The notes below the pieces were generated by a model. The model did no database searches and was not told the origin of the DNA. It saw only the letters and a list, made by a program, of their open reading frames with translations. Positions 53,001 to 64,000 of a DNA stretch of 64,000 nt are shown one piece after another. The first letter of the stretch is position 1. Each line of letters begins with the position of its first letter. The position numbers and the translations under genes were made by a program. Origin of the DNA: Orbilia blumenaviensis (taxonomy: Eukaryota; Ascomycota; Orbiliomycetes; Orbiliales; Orbiliaceae); NCBI GenBank assembly GCA_036872755.1, contig JAVHNS010000004.1:1-64000 (forward strand), written 5' to 3'.

Positions 53001-56000
53001 AGATAATTCCGGGATTCATTGGAGTTATCAGGACAAGCCAGCCAAGTAAACTGGAATCATATTTTAATCAATTGAGTATTCTTATTACCATCGTCAAACA
53101 ACATATTAGATCCTTCCTACCAGACATATTGCAGCTCATCCGGGAGCATTGGCAATTGAACACAAATTTACAGGCGACGATACTTCAGCTTGTTGAGGCA
53201 ATCGCACGATCACTTGAGGGCGAATTTAAGGTCTACCTTGCTCAACTTTTACCGCTGATGCTTCAGGTTTTGGAAGCGGACAACACGACGCGGAGGATAC
53301 CAACGGAGAGAGTATTACATGCATTTTTAGTCTTCGGAGCCAACAGCGAAGAGTACATGCACTTGATTCTCCCCGTGATTGTTCGGCTTTTCGAGAAACC
53401 AACCCAACCAGTCCCCGCGCGAAAAGCCGCTATAGAAACTATCGCCAGACTCTCGAGAAAGGTCAACCTTTCCGACCATGCATCTCGTATTATCCACCCC
53501 CTCGCGCGTGTACTCCAGAGTGGAACACATGAGCTTCGTGTTGCTGCTTTAGATACGCTTTGCGCCCTCGTATTCCAACTTGGCCAGGATTATGCTCACT
53601 TCATCCCAATGATTAATAAGGTGGTCGAATCATCTAAGCCCCGTGGGTATTAATATTGCTAACGAGAGCTCTGACTGTAGTGCCTAGTGCAAACAAAAAC
53701 ACAACATTCCAACTACGAGCTCCTTGTATCGAAATTGTTGAAGGGGGAATCTCTACCTCAGGATTTGAACCCTGATGAAATGTGAGGCATCCCCGGCTGA
53801 CTCCAATGGTGACCAACTTAGCTAAACTTTGTAGGTTTGGAGAAAAATACGATGAGGTTTTGATTCCCGATACACATTCTAAAAAGCAAACGGTGAATCA
53901 ACAACACCTTAAAAACGCGTGGGAGGCCTCACAAAGGTCCACGCGGGAGGACTGGCAGGAGTGGATCCGACGCTTCAGTGTCGAGCTTTTAAAAGAATCA
54001 CCGTCTCACGCTCTTCGCGCATGTGCCGGCTTAGCTGGCGCTTACTACCCTCTTGCCAAGGACCTTTTTAATGCCGCATTTGTATCATGTTGGGTAGAGC
54101 TTTATGATCAATATCAGGTACAGAATTCCTGCTCCTACCGTTGAGATATCCTTATTCGCTAACGTTTCATAAAGGAGGAACTGGTCCGGTCCATCGAGCT
54201 GGCTCTCACCTCTCCCAATATTCCCCCAGAGATTCTTCAAATTCTCCTTAACCTGGCGGAGTTCATGGAACATGACGACAAAGCTTTGCCAATTGATATT
54301 CGTACACTTGGTAAGTATGCTGCTAAATGTCATGCTTTCGCAAAAGCATTGCATTATAAGGAGACGGAGTTTTTGCAGGAACCCCAAACGAGCACAATAG
54401 AAGCATTGATAAAAATTAACAACCAACTCCAACAATCGGATGCTGCCATCGGTATCCTCCGTCGGGCACAGCAGTATAACGATGTACCCCTGAAAGAATC
54501 TTGGTTTGAGAAACTTCAGCGATGGGAGGAGGCATTGAAGGCATATCAATTACGCGAACTCGATGAGCCAAACTCTTTTGAAGTCACAATGGGTAAGATG
54601 AAGTGTCTTCATGCTCTCGGTGAATGGGACCAATTGTCGCAGTTGGCGCAAGAAAAGTGGACACACGCGACACACGAAATGCAGCGAGCAATAGCTCCTC
54701 TTGCAGCCGCAGCTGCTTGGGGCCTCGGCCAGTGGGATATAATGGATGATTATATCGGTGTCATGAAACATCTATCGCCTGATCGGTCATTTTTTGGTGC
54801 AATATTGGCACTTCACCGGAATCATTTTGACGAAGCAGCGCTACATATCGAGAAAGCCCGTGAGGGATTGGACTCGGAGTTAAGTGCACTTGTGGGAGAA
54901 AGCTATAGTCGAGCCTACAGGTACTATCTCTCCATCCTTCTCTCTCTTTCTTTCTTTTAAATATATACATATATAAGCCTATTCCTCGTGTTCAAGACAC
55001 AGGCTTACATTAGAGATATATAGTGTCATCGTTAGGGTTCAAATGCTTGCTGAGTTGGAAGAAATAATCGTCTACAAGCAGAGTTATGATCACCCAGAAA
55101 GACAAGATACAATGCGACGAACCTGGATGAAGCGGTAAGTTACTCTATGGTTCCTAACGCAACCAACTTCTCGATTTAACATCTAAAATCTAGTTTACAA
55201 GGTTGCCAACGCAACGTTGAAACGTGGCAGAGAATGCTAAAAGTTAGAGCCCTGGTTATTTCCCCCAAGGAAAATATGGATATGTGGATCAAGTTCGCCA
55301 ATCTTTGCCGGAAATCCGGAAGGGTGGGGCTAGCAGAGAAGTCACTGAACTCCCTCTATGATGTTGAGGATGGCACCCTGCTTGCGTTATCTGATCCACG
55401 TGTCCCCCCACGGGTAACCTATGCTCGCCTGAAGTATTTGTGGTCGATTGGGGATCAATCCGAGGCCCTCTCAAGCCTTGTTGAGTTCACAGAACGGATC
55501 TCCAAGCAAATCGGTCCAAGTGTCGCCGAGGCAACAGGCCAGACCCAAGCACACTTGAATTTAGCAGCAAACTCTTCCTCTCTATCAAGCCAGGCAACCG
55601 AAGACCTCTCAGGATTACTTGCCCGGTGTTATCTCAAACAAGGAGAGTGGCTGGTTGCCCTTAATAAAAATTGGTATCTGGGGAATGTGCAAGAAGTTTT
55701 ACGCTCGTACTGGCTGGCCACCCATTTTAATAAGGATTGGTATAAAGCATGGCATGCATGGGCGCTTGCCAACTTTGAAGTGGTGACAAATCGGGAGTCA
55801 CGGGATGTATCCTCTTCTCCTGAAATGCTAACTAACCATGTAGTACCGGCCGTGCGAGGTTTTTTTAAATCGATTTCACTTTCTGCTGGAAGCTCACTAC
55901 AAGATACGCTTCGCCTTCTGACGCTGTGGTTCGCCCACGGGGGACACCCCCAGGTCAATGCTGCCATGACGGAGGGATTCGGAGTCGTCAGCATTGATAC

Positions 56001-58248
56001 TTGGCTTGCCGTCATACCACAACTGATAGCTCGAATAAACCAACCAGACCCTATTGTTCGACGTTCTATTCATCAACTTCTCGGGGATGTTGGCCGCGCC
56101 CATCCACAGGCCCTTGTATTCCCACTCACCGTCGCCACCAAGTCGCAACACTCACGGCGTCAGAAATCTGCATCCTCCCTGATTGAAAACGTCCGGACAC
56201 ATAGTTCTGCACTTGTAGATCAGGCCGCATTTGTAAGCCAAGAGCTCATCCGTGTGGCCGTTCTTTGGCACGAACAATGGCATGAGGGTCTTGAAGAGGC
56301 TTCAAGATTGTATTTTGGTGATCACAATATCGATGCCATGTTCGCAACTTTGGAGCCGTTGCACGAAATGCTTGAAAAGGTACCTACGCTTCCCTGAGAC
56401 ACACCATTCAAGATGTGAGGGAAACGAATATTTGCTGAGTCTTTGCTAGGGGCCAGAAACGCTAAGGGAGATATCGTTCCATCAAGCATTTGGGCGTGAT
56501 CTTCACGATGCTAGGGATTGGTGTAATACTTTTCGGAGAACTGGCGATGTTGGTGATCTCAATCAAGCCTGGGATCTTTACTACCAGGTGAGTATTACAA
56601 CCCAAGCAGGCTGCGGGTGCTGCTGACAATCTCCACAGGTCTTCCGTAAAATTACAAAACAGCTCCCACAATTGAATTCCTTAGACTTGCAATATGTATC
56701 GCCGCGACTTCTGAATGCAAAAGACCTGGAACTCTCTGTCCCTGGTACGTACCGAACGCAGTCTGAAATGACTGTTATTACAAACACTAAATATTGTGCA
56801 GGCACATATCAATCCGGCCGGCCTATCATTAAAATTATCGCATTCGACTCGGTGTTTACTGTCATATCTTCGAAACAGCGGCCGCGCAAGCTTTCTCTAA
56901 AGGGAAGTGATGGAACCATGTATCAATACGTCCTAAAAGGTTAGACCGACCTTCATCCTTCATTTCGTGACAAGTCAAGCGCTGACAAGTTCGAATCTAG
57001 GCCACGAGGATTTGAGGCAGGACGAGCGTGTCATGCAGCTTTTTGGGCTTGTCAACACCCTACTTTCGGTGGACTCAGAATGCTTTAAACGACACTTGAA
57101 CATTCAACGATATCCCATTATACCATTATCTCAAAACTCTGGCTTGATGGGATGGGTCCCCCATAGCGACACTCTGCATGTTCTCATTCGAGAGTACCGG
57201 GAAAGCCGGAAGATCCTACTAAATATCGAGCATCGTATTATGCTACAGATGGCACCGGATTACGACAACCTCACCTTAATGCAGAAAGTCGAAGTCTTTG
57301 GCTACGCCCTTGACAATACAACTGGTCAAGATTTGTATCGGGTCCTCTGGCTTAAAAGCAGAAGCTCGGAGGCTTGGCTCGATCGGAGAACTAATTATAC
57401 CCGTTCTCTCGGCGTAATGTCCATGGTGGGCTATATTCTCGGGCTTGGCGACCGGCATCCTTCGAACTTAATGTTAGACCGTGTGACAGGAAAGGTCGTG
57501 CATATAGATTTTGGGGATTGCTTCGAGGTTGCCATGCACCGAGAAAAATACCCTGAAAAGGTTCCCTTTCGTTTGACTCGAATGCTTACATACGCGATGG
57601 AAGTAAGCAATATAGAAGGGAGTTTTAGAATAACATGTGAAGCCGTAATGCGGGTTTTGAGGGATAACAAAGAATCCCTTATGGCAGTTTTGGAGGCATT
57701 CATGCATGACCCGTTGATGCACTGGCGTCTTGGAAACCGTGAAAGTCCCATAGACTCAGGAACATCTGGAGACTTGAACCAAGGTGGGTATCAGAACTAC
57801 TATATGTTATCGAATCCCTATTGACGTATTTTCTATAACCTGTCTAGTTTCAACAGCGGAACTTTTGCCAAGAGGGCCTCGAGGAAAGCCAGAAGCGAGC
57901 AACCCCAGTGCGAATGGTTACCAACCAGAAACGCAGGTTGGGGCTGAGGAACAAACGCAAAATGCACGGGCGTTGGCGGTCTTAAACCGCGTGAAGGACA
58001 AATTGACCGGGCATGATTTCCGACCAAATGATGAACTAGCCGTTCCGGATCAAGTAGATAAACTTCTACAACAAGCGACTTCTCTCGAGGTTTGTGCCCT
58101 CCAGTTCCCATTGCAAAAGGGTTGTTAGCTAACAAATCACAAATAGAACTTGTGCCAGCTATACGTAGGGTGGTGTGCCTTCGTAAGTCTGTAAACTGCC
58201 AAATTTCTAAGAGGTATACTGACGAGGTTTTTTGTGTTTTAGTGGTAA
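50013..58248 (+). CDS. TOR1: TOR serine/threonine protein kinase (phosphatidylinositol-kinase-related)
   Basis: Catalytic subunit of the target-of-rapamycin complexes, about 2,400 aa over many exons. It starts [24 protein letters not shown] repeats fill 50,330-54,000 and the FAT domain 54,200-56,250. The FRB domain (56,260-56,660) keeps [20 protein letters not shown] with the Ser whose mutation gives rapamycin resistance, and [13 protein letters not shown], so rapamycin-FKBP12 binding is expected. The kinase region has [37 protein letters not shown], the catalytic [12 protein letters not shown] (about 57,440) and HIDFGDCFE (about 57,500). The FATC tail ends [12 protein letters not shown], with the last Trp in a separate two-codon exon (58243-58248). 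Only one TOR gene is seen, as is usual in filamentous fungi. Confidence 0.95.
51290..51346 (+). other. TOR1: Stop-free 57-nt intron of TOR
   Basis: The segment begins GTACGG, has GCTAACG as a branch point and ends GAAAG. It lies between DGLSNK and [16 protein letters not shown], which join directly in a TOR HEAT region. Its length is 3 x 19 and it contains no stop, so retention would add 19 residues. Confidence 0.6.
58243..58248 (+). other. TOR1: Terminal 6-nt exon of TOR (TGG TAA)
   Basis: The penultimate exon ends GCC TTC at 58182. The intron 58183-58242 begins GTAAGT, has a CTGAC-type branch and ends TTTTAG. The next six bases are TGG TAA. Without splicing, the frame reads Val-Ser-Leu-stop and the FATC-terminal Trp is lost. 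Confidence 0.85.
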
Positions 58249-59119
58249 ATCAATCCACCAAGTCCAGAGGATAATTTTTAGAGTAGGCCAGGATTTTTAT
58301 CAGCTCTATCATTTAGTTTGTGGTAATCTGGAAGTATATAGGTAATTCCCTTGAAGGATGCAGCTGGCGCTCCGGTGGATTCAATCAGACCCTTTCTCCT
58401 TTCTCCTTTTCTTTCTAATTCTACTTTATTCTACTTTATCTATTCTATTCTGTTCCATCTGTTTGTTTTACTTCGTTCTTGTTCCAAAAGGTAATAATTA
58501 TAGGGAAAGGCCCCGGCTCAATGGATTATGGACATTACGACAAAGTGCAGCCTCTCGACAATTAATTCTGATACCATTCGATTATAAGATACTTTAGAAA
58601 TTGCTTTGGATAGGTACTCTATCCATTATTTTAAGGATATACTTATATGTATTATGCTCTATATCTGTAATGTAACGTAGTTCTAACCGGGCTGGGAAAC
58701 CATGCCATCCAAAGGTAGCTCCTTATCGCAGTTCCTCGCTGATGTCGGGCGTTGGTGGCGTACTAGTAGCTATGACAACGTATATTATGTGTGCAATGCT
58801 AATTAGGAGGCCCCGTAGTACAAGGCTTGCTTAAGTAAGCATTCACCTTGAAGTAGGTGCTTGCGTGGTTGGTAGTCCGATAATAAGCATGAAATATAAT
58901 ATAAGCCGATGGTAAGGATTCGGAGGATCCGGGGGATCCAGAGGAGTCTAAACCGGTGATAGGAGACTCGGGGATCATCGGGCGCGGGCTATCACCGGCT
59001 CGTTCAACTTGCAACTGTAAACGACAATGCCCATCTCTTTCAACGCTTCCATAGGAGAGCGCCTTACGTTCCCACACAACACCTTCTCGAAACCAGTGTA
59101 ATGGCTAGCAACCATCACG
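58249..59119. other. TOR 3' region and TFB2 promoter
   Basis: A T/C-rich 3' UTR-like stretch (58380-58490) is followed by unique sequence. A minus-strand frame at 58799-59077 lacks family resemblance. No RNA gene was recognised. Confidence 0.55.
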
Positions 59120-60903
59120 ATGAGCTCTCAGGTTATGAAAAGTTTCGAGCACCTTGAAGGGCTCTCCGAAGCCATATTTAAACGCCTTTACCAACAGCCT
59201 GCTACCACGTTGGCTATCTTCCGCCGAATGCTGCCTAACCTAGGTGAGTCAGTGGCCATCCGCAAGACTAGAGAGAATTGCTAACGATCATGTGTCAGCG
59301 AAAACATTTGTGATGGCGATGCTGTTCAATCCAGACCCAGTCCCACTATCCAGCTTAGAGGCCTGTGTTCATCCCGACCAGACCAAGTATGGGCCTTATA
59401 TGACCAATGGTTAAAACTGTCATTAACGTCACTGATTATTGCAGGTTAAAGGAGGAGGCTTTCGCGAAGCTCCGTCAGTTATACATTGTGGTCGAAAGGC
59501 AAGGAACTTTTGCTCTCGATGCGACGTTCAAAATTGAATTGAGAAAGGCTCTTACTGGGGGGTTAGTTTCGGTTGTCTCAAGATAAATGTCGGTGATCGT
59601 ATGCTAATGCGAATCCCCTATAGTGGTTCACCTGGGAGCTTTGGATTGCCATGTGACACGGAGGACAAGAATAGGGTTGATATATCATTCCTTGATCGTT
59701 ATGCGGCAGAGCAATGGGAGTCCATTCTCCATTTCATGGTTGGAAACGAAACACAGTCGTCACACAGGCCCAGCGAGGGTGTCGTTAAGCTTTTACTCCA
59801 TGGAAAACTGATGGAGCAAAATAGGCAAGGGCATTCTTCCCGTGAAATTTAAAACACCTTATAATAACCGGGTAACCCTATATAGAGCTTCAGGAACAGT
59901 CATCACCCAGCTTGGATTCTCATTTCTGCTGCAAGAGGTCAATTCACAAGTCTGGACCCTACTTCTTCTCTACCTTGATATGGCAGAACAGGTTAGTATA
60001 CATTATTTAAGAGACGCGTGCATGGCTAATGTAGCCCAGCTCCGCATGGACCCTGTGGACATTTTACACTTCCTATTCCTCCTTGGCAGTTTAGACCTGG
60101 GACAAGACTACGACATGAAAAGTCTGACTCCCACCCAAAAAGGCATGCTGGAGGATCTCCGCGACTATGGTATTGTCTACCAGAGGAAGGTATATGTGGC
60201 CTGGATCCCTGGTACTACTATTTTTTACTAACTAGTAGAGCAAAAGTCTTCATCGAGACGTTTCTATCCCACAAGATTGGCCACCGGCTTGACCTCAGAG
60301 ATTCGCGCGCTCCGCACTCCAGCCGCCAGCATGGCAAATTCGTCTCCTGGGACAGATGAAAACGGCTTCTTAATTATTGAAACAAACTACCGTATGTACG
60401 CGTATACGAGTAAGTCGCCCTGCACGATATATCCCATCGTCTCGCTCAGCTCACATTAAACAACACCGTATTTAGATTCGCCCCTCCAGATAGCTGTTCT
60501 CAACCTTTTTGCGCGTTTAATATCCAGATTCCCAAACCTTGTCACAGCCCGTATCACAAGGGAAAGCATTCGCCAAGCGATAAGCAAGGGGATCACCGCG
60601 GAACAAATTATTGACTACATGACTGCAAACGCTCATCCCCAGTTAAGAAAAAACACACCGGTTCTACCGCCAACTGTAGTCGACCAAATAAGACTGTGGC
60701 AGATAGAGGGAGAAAGGATGAAAGCAACATCTGGTTATTTATTCAAAGAATTTTCTGCCGTAATGGAATTTAATGCAGTATGCAAATATGCTGATGATAT
60801 CGGCGTTCTTGTCTGGGTGGACAAAAACAAAGGGATGCTATTTGTCTCGAAACATGAGCAAGTAGCTGACTATATCCGGAAACGCGCGCAGTCGAATAGG
60901 TAA
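59120..60903 (+). CDS. TFB2: TFIIH subunit Tfb2 (p52/GTF2H4 homologue)
   Basis: Subunit of general transcription and DNA-repair factor TFIIH that anchors and stimulates the XPB/Ssl2 ATPase. Eight exons (59120-59243, 59299-59386, 59445-59561, 59624-59824, 59886-59991, 60040-60189, 60241-60409, 60476-60903) total 1,383 nt, 460 aa, in frame. Diagnostic blocks: EHLEGLSEAIFKRLYQQPAT, FNPDPVPLSSLEAC, DRYAAEQWESILHFMVG, LGFSFLLQEVNSQVWTLLL, DILHFLFLLGSLDLGQDY, RFYPTRLATGL, ENGFLIIETNYRMYAYT, ITAEQIIDYMTANAHP, VVDQIRLWQIEGERMK, and the C-terminal FEYADDIGVLVW-like region. Frame closure requires a GC-AG intron at 59825-59885. It is convergent with the Aquarius gene (180-bp gap). Confidence 0.93.
59825..59885 (+). 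other. TFB2: GC-AG intron of TFB2
   Basis: The donor is GCAAGG and the acceptor TATATAG. The splice joins KLMEQNR to ASGTVITQLGF and keeps the 460-codon frame. Read through, the frame stops after 6 codons. Confidence 0.75.
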
Positions 60904-61083
60904 CGACGGCGTGGCCTACTTGTTTACTGGCTGACATGATGGAATAAATCCTTCGGGACCCCGAAATGCAATTTGCTGATACAAAAGATTGGGCAAGCTA
61001 TCAAGTTTATGTTTTTAGGGAGGCTAATTTAGCTTCAGTCATTTCGAAAACGTATTTCCCTAGATTGGGCAAGTTGTTAGCCA

Positions 61084-64000
61084 TCATTGTTTCTGACTGA
61101 CCCAAAGTTCTTTAGTTTCCTCACCAAGATGCTCAACCCCTTCAATTACGGTTGCCTTAACAGGGGCGGTTAGTAATCTCTCGGTTGGCCACATCTCTCC
61201 GGTTGTCAGTTCTAATTTCGTGGGTAGCCGAAGTAGACGCGAGAACGCATCTTTTAATTCGTAACAAGTTTGGAAGGTCCGAAGTCGACCAAATATGTAA
61301 AGACCAAGACGGGCTCGCGACAAGCCTACAGTTAAACGCCGCATGTCTCTCAAATACCCTACACGTTTAGTTCGGACCAGTGATACTATGATATCTAACC
61401 ATAAATCAGTTCGCAGTCATCCTAAATTTAAATTTGCGCGCACACTGTACTTACAGTCGTTTTGCTCCCCTTGAAATTTATCTATTGTAGTAACGTGTGC
61501 AGGCGTGCCAAAGAGTGGGTTGTTCGCACATCGATGGGTTATGATATCTCGTATTAGGGCACGCTGACCAGAATAACTGGAGAGTATCGATATCTTATTT
61601 GCCGGGTAGCCAAGTAGTCGCATGTACTGGAACAAAGCCACCGAGTATTCCGCTTCCCCAAGGTTTTGGATAAAATGGGGGGATGGCTCTTGCTCCCCGT
61701 GTCCTCTGAAATCGTCAACGTTGATGAACTGGAATTCGTGTCGAAAACCTGCATTGGCTTGGAGAAATTCAGTCTCTTTAAAAAGGTAGTCCAAATCCCC
61801 AAGGCCAGGATATCTCCAATTATAAAGGGAAGCAATACTAGGACGGGCCCGGCCCTGTTTATCTAGACGAATAAACGGGACCCCAAGTCGCACGAATCGA
61901 ACGAATAAGCTTTGTTCCATATTTGCGAAATATCGAAGCGGGGCATTTTGAATAACGGGCGAGTTTTGTAAATGGTCACCACAAAGTATGATGCGTTTTA
62001 TGGGAGATCCCCCGTTTGACGAATTCTGTAAAGTCAGCGGGATGAACGTTTCTGCTTCGCTGATTTGAGCTGCTTCCTCCATGACAATATTGTCATATCG
62101 GAAGCCGTGTCGAATTATGTCATCCCTCTATAACTGAGTTAGATATGACTCGATGTTTAAAAAAGTGCGGTGAAACTTGCCTTCATTGCTGCGTACGTAG
62201 AGGTCATTGCTATGACTCGAGCCTCTGTGCCGAGGAGATAATTGGCTTTATCTCGCCCATTTCGGAGGAGTTCAAATGGCATTAAATCATCAAGCTGTAC
62301 AAATATTTTTGAAATATGCTCAAAATAGAATTGAGCAGCGTTCATTGTCGACTCCAATGAGCTACCCGTTGGAAGGGACCACTCTTGCTTGCTTGCGAAG
62401 TAGTTGCCTTGGAGGGTTACCGCTATTAGTAGGGGTTTCAAACTCCAGCCATATTAGTGTTACTTACTGAATGGGAATTCGGATATGACAGTGGAGGGGG
62501 TTGGCGAGGAGGCTACTTTTGCACAAAAAATTTCCCAGAGCGGTTTTATATAAACCCGGTAGAAATACGATGCAGTTTCACACGAGTTGCCATGCGCTCC
62601 AGGTGCACCTATACTCGAGGATAGCTGATCTACTTTTTCGAGCAACTTTAATCGAAGATCCTAATTACCGTTTTCATATACTTAGTGGGGTATTTCCCGT
62701 AAAACCGGCAGCGATATCTTACAGTATGGGATTCAATCCTTCCGAATTTACTATAGGTTAGACTGGAATTTGATTGGTGTGAATCATCTTCCCCATGTCC
62801 GAGGCGGAGTAGGTGCCGCTCATCGATATTTCGCTCTGCAAGTTTCTGGAAGATCTGATTCAATGATTGACTGCTATGCGCGATCACAAGAACCCTTTCG
62901 TTTGGGAAATTCATATATATGTTGCAGATGATTTGAGTTGCCACATCTGTCTTACCGGTACCTGGAGGACCAACAATCATGGAAAGGCCAGGATTTGTGC
63001 CCGAAAGAATAGCATGGACTTTATGCCATACAATGTTAGTCCGTGGGGACAAAATCGTAAGGCGAGACTTTATAGGTGTTGAAAAACTAACCTTGCGAGG
63101 TGGTATACTTGAGAGCGGCGTTAGGCGAGCCCCCTTTGAGTGAAAAGTCTGATTGAAAGGTTCCACTGGAAATGGTATATGATGGATACTTGACGATATT
63201 GTCCTGGTTTTGAGCATTGCTGGGGGGGGATCGACTACCTGATACTGTGAGAATAAAAGGCGGCCCCAAGCCGTCTGATGCTGGGACTCGAACATCAACT
63301 GGGATTTTTGGCAAAGTTTCCTGAAGGTGTTCAAGGCTAACAAGGGTTTCACCTAAATCTATTCTCTTCGGGATGGGCTGTAACTTTGGAAAGCAGGCAT
63401 CGCTCGGGTCACCGCACCCAAGAAAGGTGTCCCGGAGCCATTCGGGAATATAGTTTCCAGGGTCTTCGATTATGCCCTGGATGGACGCCAAAATTGACTT
63501 AAAGTTATTTGCCTACTTGCAAATAATTATTAACCGGATGTTAATAGAAGTAAACTGAATGAAAGTTAGACCCTATGGATCCACGAGACTTACAACGCCC
63601 TTTCTCCGAATGATGACATTAAAGGACCCATATGTGTCAGCAATGTTATCAGTATTTTGTTTATCTATCTTCTTGTCTGTCAGGAAACGTTCCAGCCGAA
63701 TTGGGATCGTTAGATTGTTATATCGTACCATGTAAGCTGCACGGTCGAGGCGAATGTGGAGTTTTCGTTTTTCGGTGCTTGAGAAGCTTGTTGGTTTGTT
63801 TTCGGCTACGAGTTGGATGACTTCAGCGCAGCGAAGGAGGCAGACTTCTGCGTTATCCCCTGTTGGTGTGCGAACTCCGAGCCCTTGGCCAGACGAGGTG
63901 TCACCAGCGCGGATACTCAAGAGTAACACCACGTCATCAGGGCGTAATGTCTCCCATTCTCGCTTTGCATCTTCGCTGGCAGTACCCAAGTCGAGGAGAA
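61084..64000 (-). CDS. cwf11: Spliceosomal intron-binding helicase Aquarius (Cwf11), 5' end outside the window
   Basis: An SF1 (Upf1-like) RNA helicase bound to intron RNA upstream of the branch site in the activated spliceosome. The window holds the C-terminal half; the N-terminal armadillo-like part lies beyond 64,000. Blocks in gene order: beta-barrel/stalk [13 protein letters not shown], then [20 protein letters not shown] with [17 protein letters not shown], then [16 protein letters not shown]. Helicase motif I is [15 protein letters not shown], motif [17 protein letters not shown], then CGDHLQ(N), [22 protein letters not shown] and the last motif [15 protein letters not shown]. Motif II reads EEAA, the Aquarius-type variant of DEAx. 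It ends [17 protein letters not shown]. All introns seen are short and GT-AG. It is convergent with TFB2. Confidence 0.92.

Overview
The window reads as a chromosome segment of a filamentous ascomycete (Pezizomycotina). The evidence is short GT-AG introns with CTAAC/CTGAC-like branch points in nearly every gene, a CON7-type zinc-finger gene (known from this subphylum), and a sharply bounded AT-rich block whose repeat copies differ by C-to-T and G-to-A changes on both strands, the signature of repeat-induced point mutation (RIP). I cannot name the species. The ORF models I could check by exon arithmetic close in frame: BPL1 670 aa, eIF3l 476 aa, TANGO2-like 319 aa, CON7 298 codons, NIP1 879 aa, TFB2 460 aa, DUF7137-like 266 aa.

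Region 1 (1 to about 16,000) is an AT-rich isochore with no intact gene. It holds one complete but RIP-destroyed Ty3/Gypsy-type LTR retrotransposon (4483-14489). Its LTRs begin TG and end in (C/T)A, and a perfect 5-bp target duplication, ATATC, lies at both ends. Two non-autonomous Helitron2/Helentron-like elements are nested in it, one in the 5' LTR (4919-6483) and one in the internal region (6855-8791). A third, shortened copy lies outside (15089-15866). The intact 3' LTR is an empty site for the first insertion and shows that it made no target duplication. A separate 0.8-kb element with 12-bp terminal inverted repeats lies at 932-1728.

Region 2 (about 16,900-33,700) is gene-dense: TOF1/SWI1 (Timeless family, +), a secreted/membrane DUF7137-like protein (+), biotin-protein ligase (-), the DYRK kinase YAK1 (+), eIF3 subunit l (+) and a TANGO2/NRDE-family protein (-).

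Region 3 (33,720-39,650) is a 5.9-kb gene-free stretch full of microsatellites and TACCTAGGTA-type repeats. It ends at the C2H2 regulator CON7 (+).

Region 4 (42,489-64,000) carries housekeeping genes: NIP1/eIF3c (-), the DEAD-box helicase DBP2 (-), TOR kinase (+), TFIIH subunit TFB2 (+) and, running off the right edge, the spliceosomal helicase Aquarius/Cwf11 (-). Growth signalling (TOR, YAK1), translation initiation (two eIF3 subunits), transcription (TFB2) and RNA processing (DBP2, Aquarius) share the window, but nothing suggests an operon or metabolic cluster.

The observations most worth following up are: (i) the nested Gypsy/Helitron2 structure with an internal empty-site control; (ii) a long intron in DBP2 at the position known for autoregulation in yeast, with a non-AG acceptor and cryptic exon-like segments; (iii) a final TOR exon of only two codons (TGG TAA) that supplies the invariant last Trp of the FATC domain; (iv) several non-canonical splice signals in conserved genes; (v) a stop-free 57-nt intron in TOR; and (vi) an intergenic palindromic repeat family.
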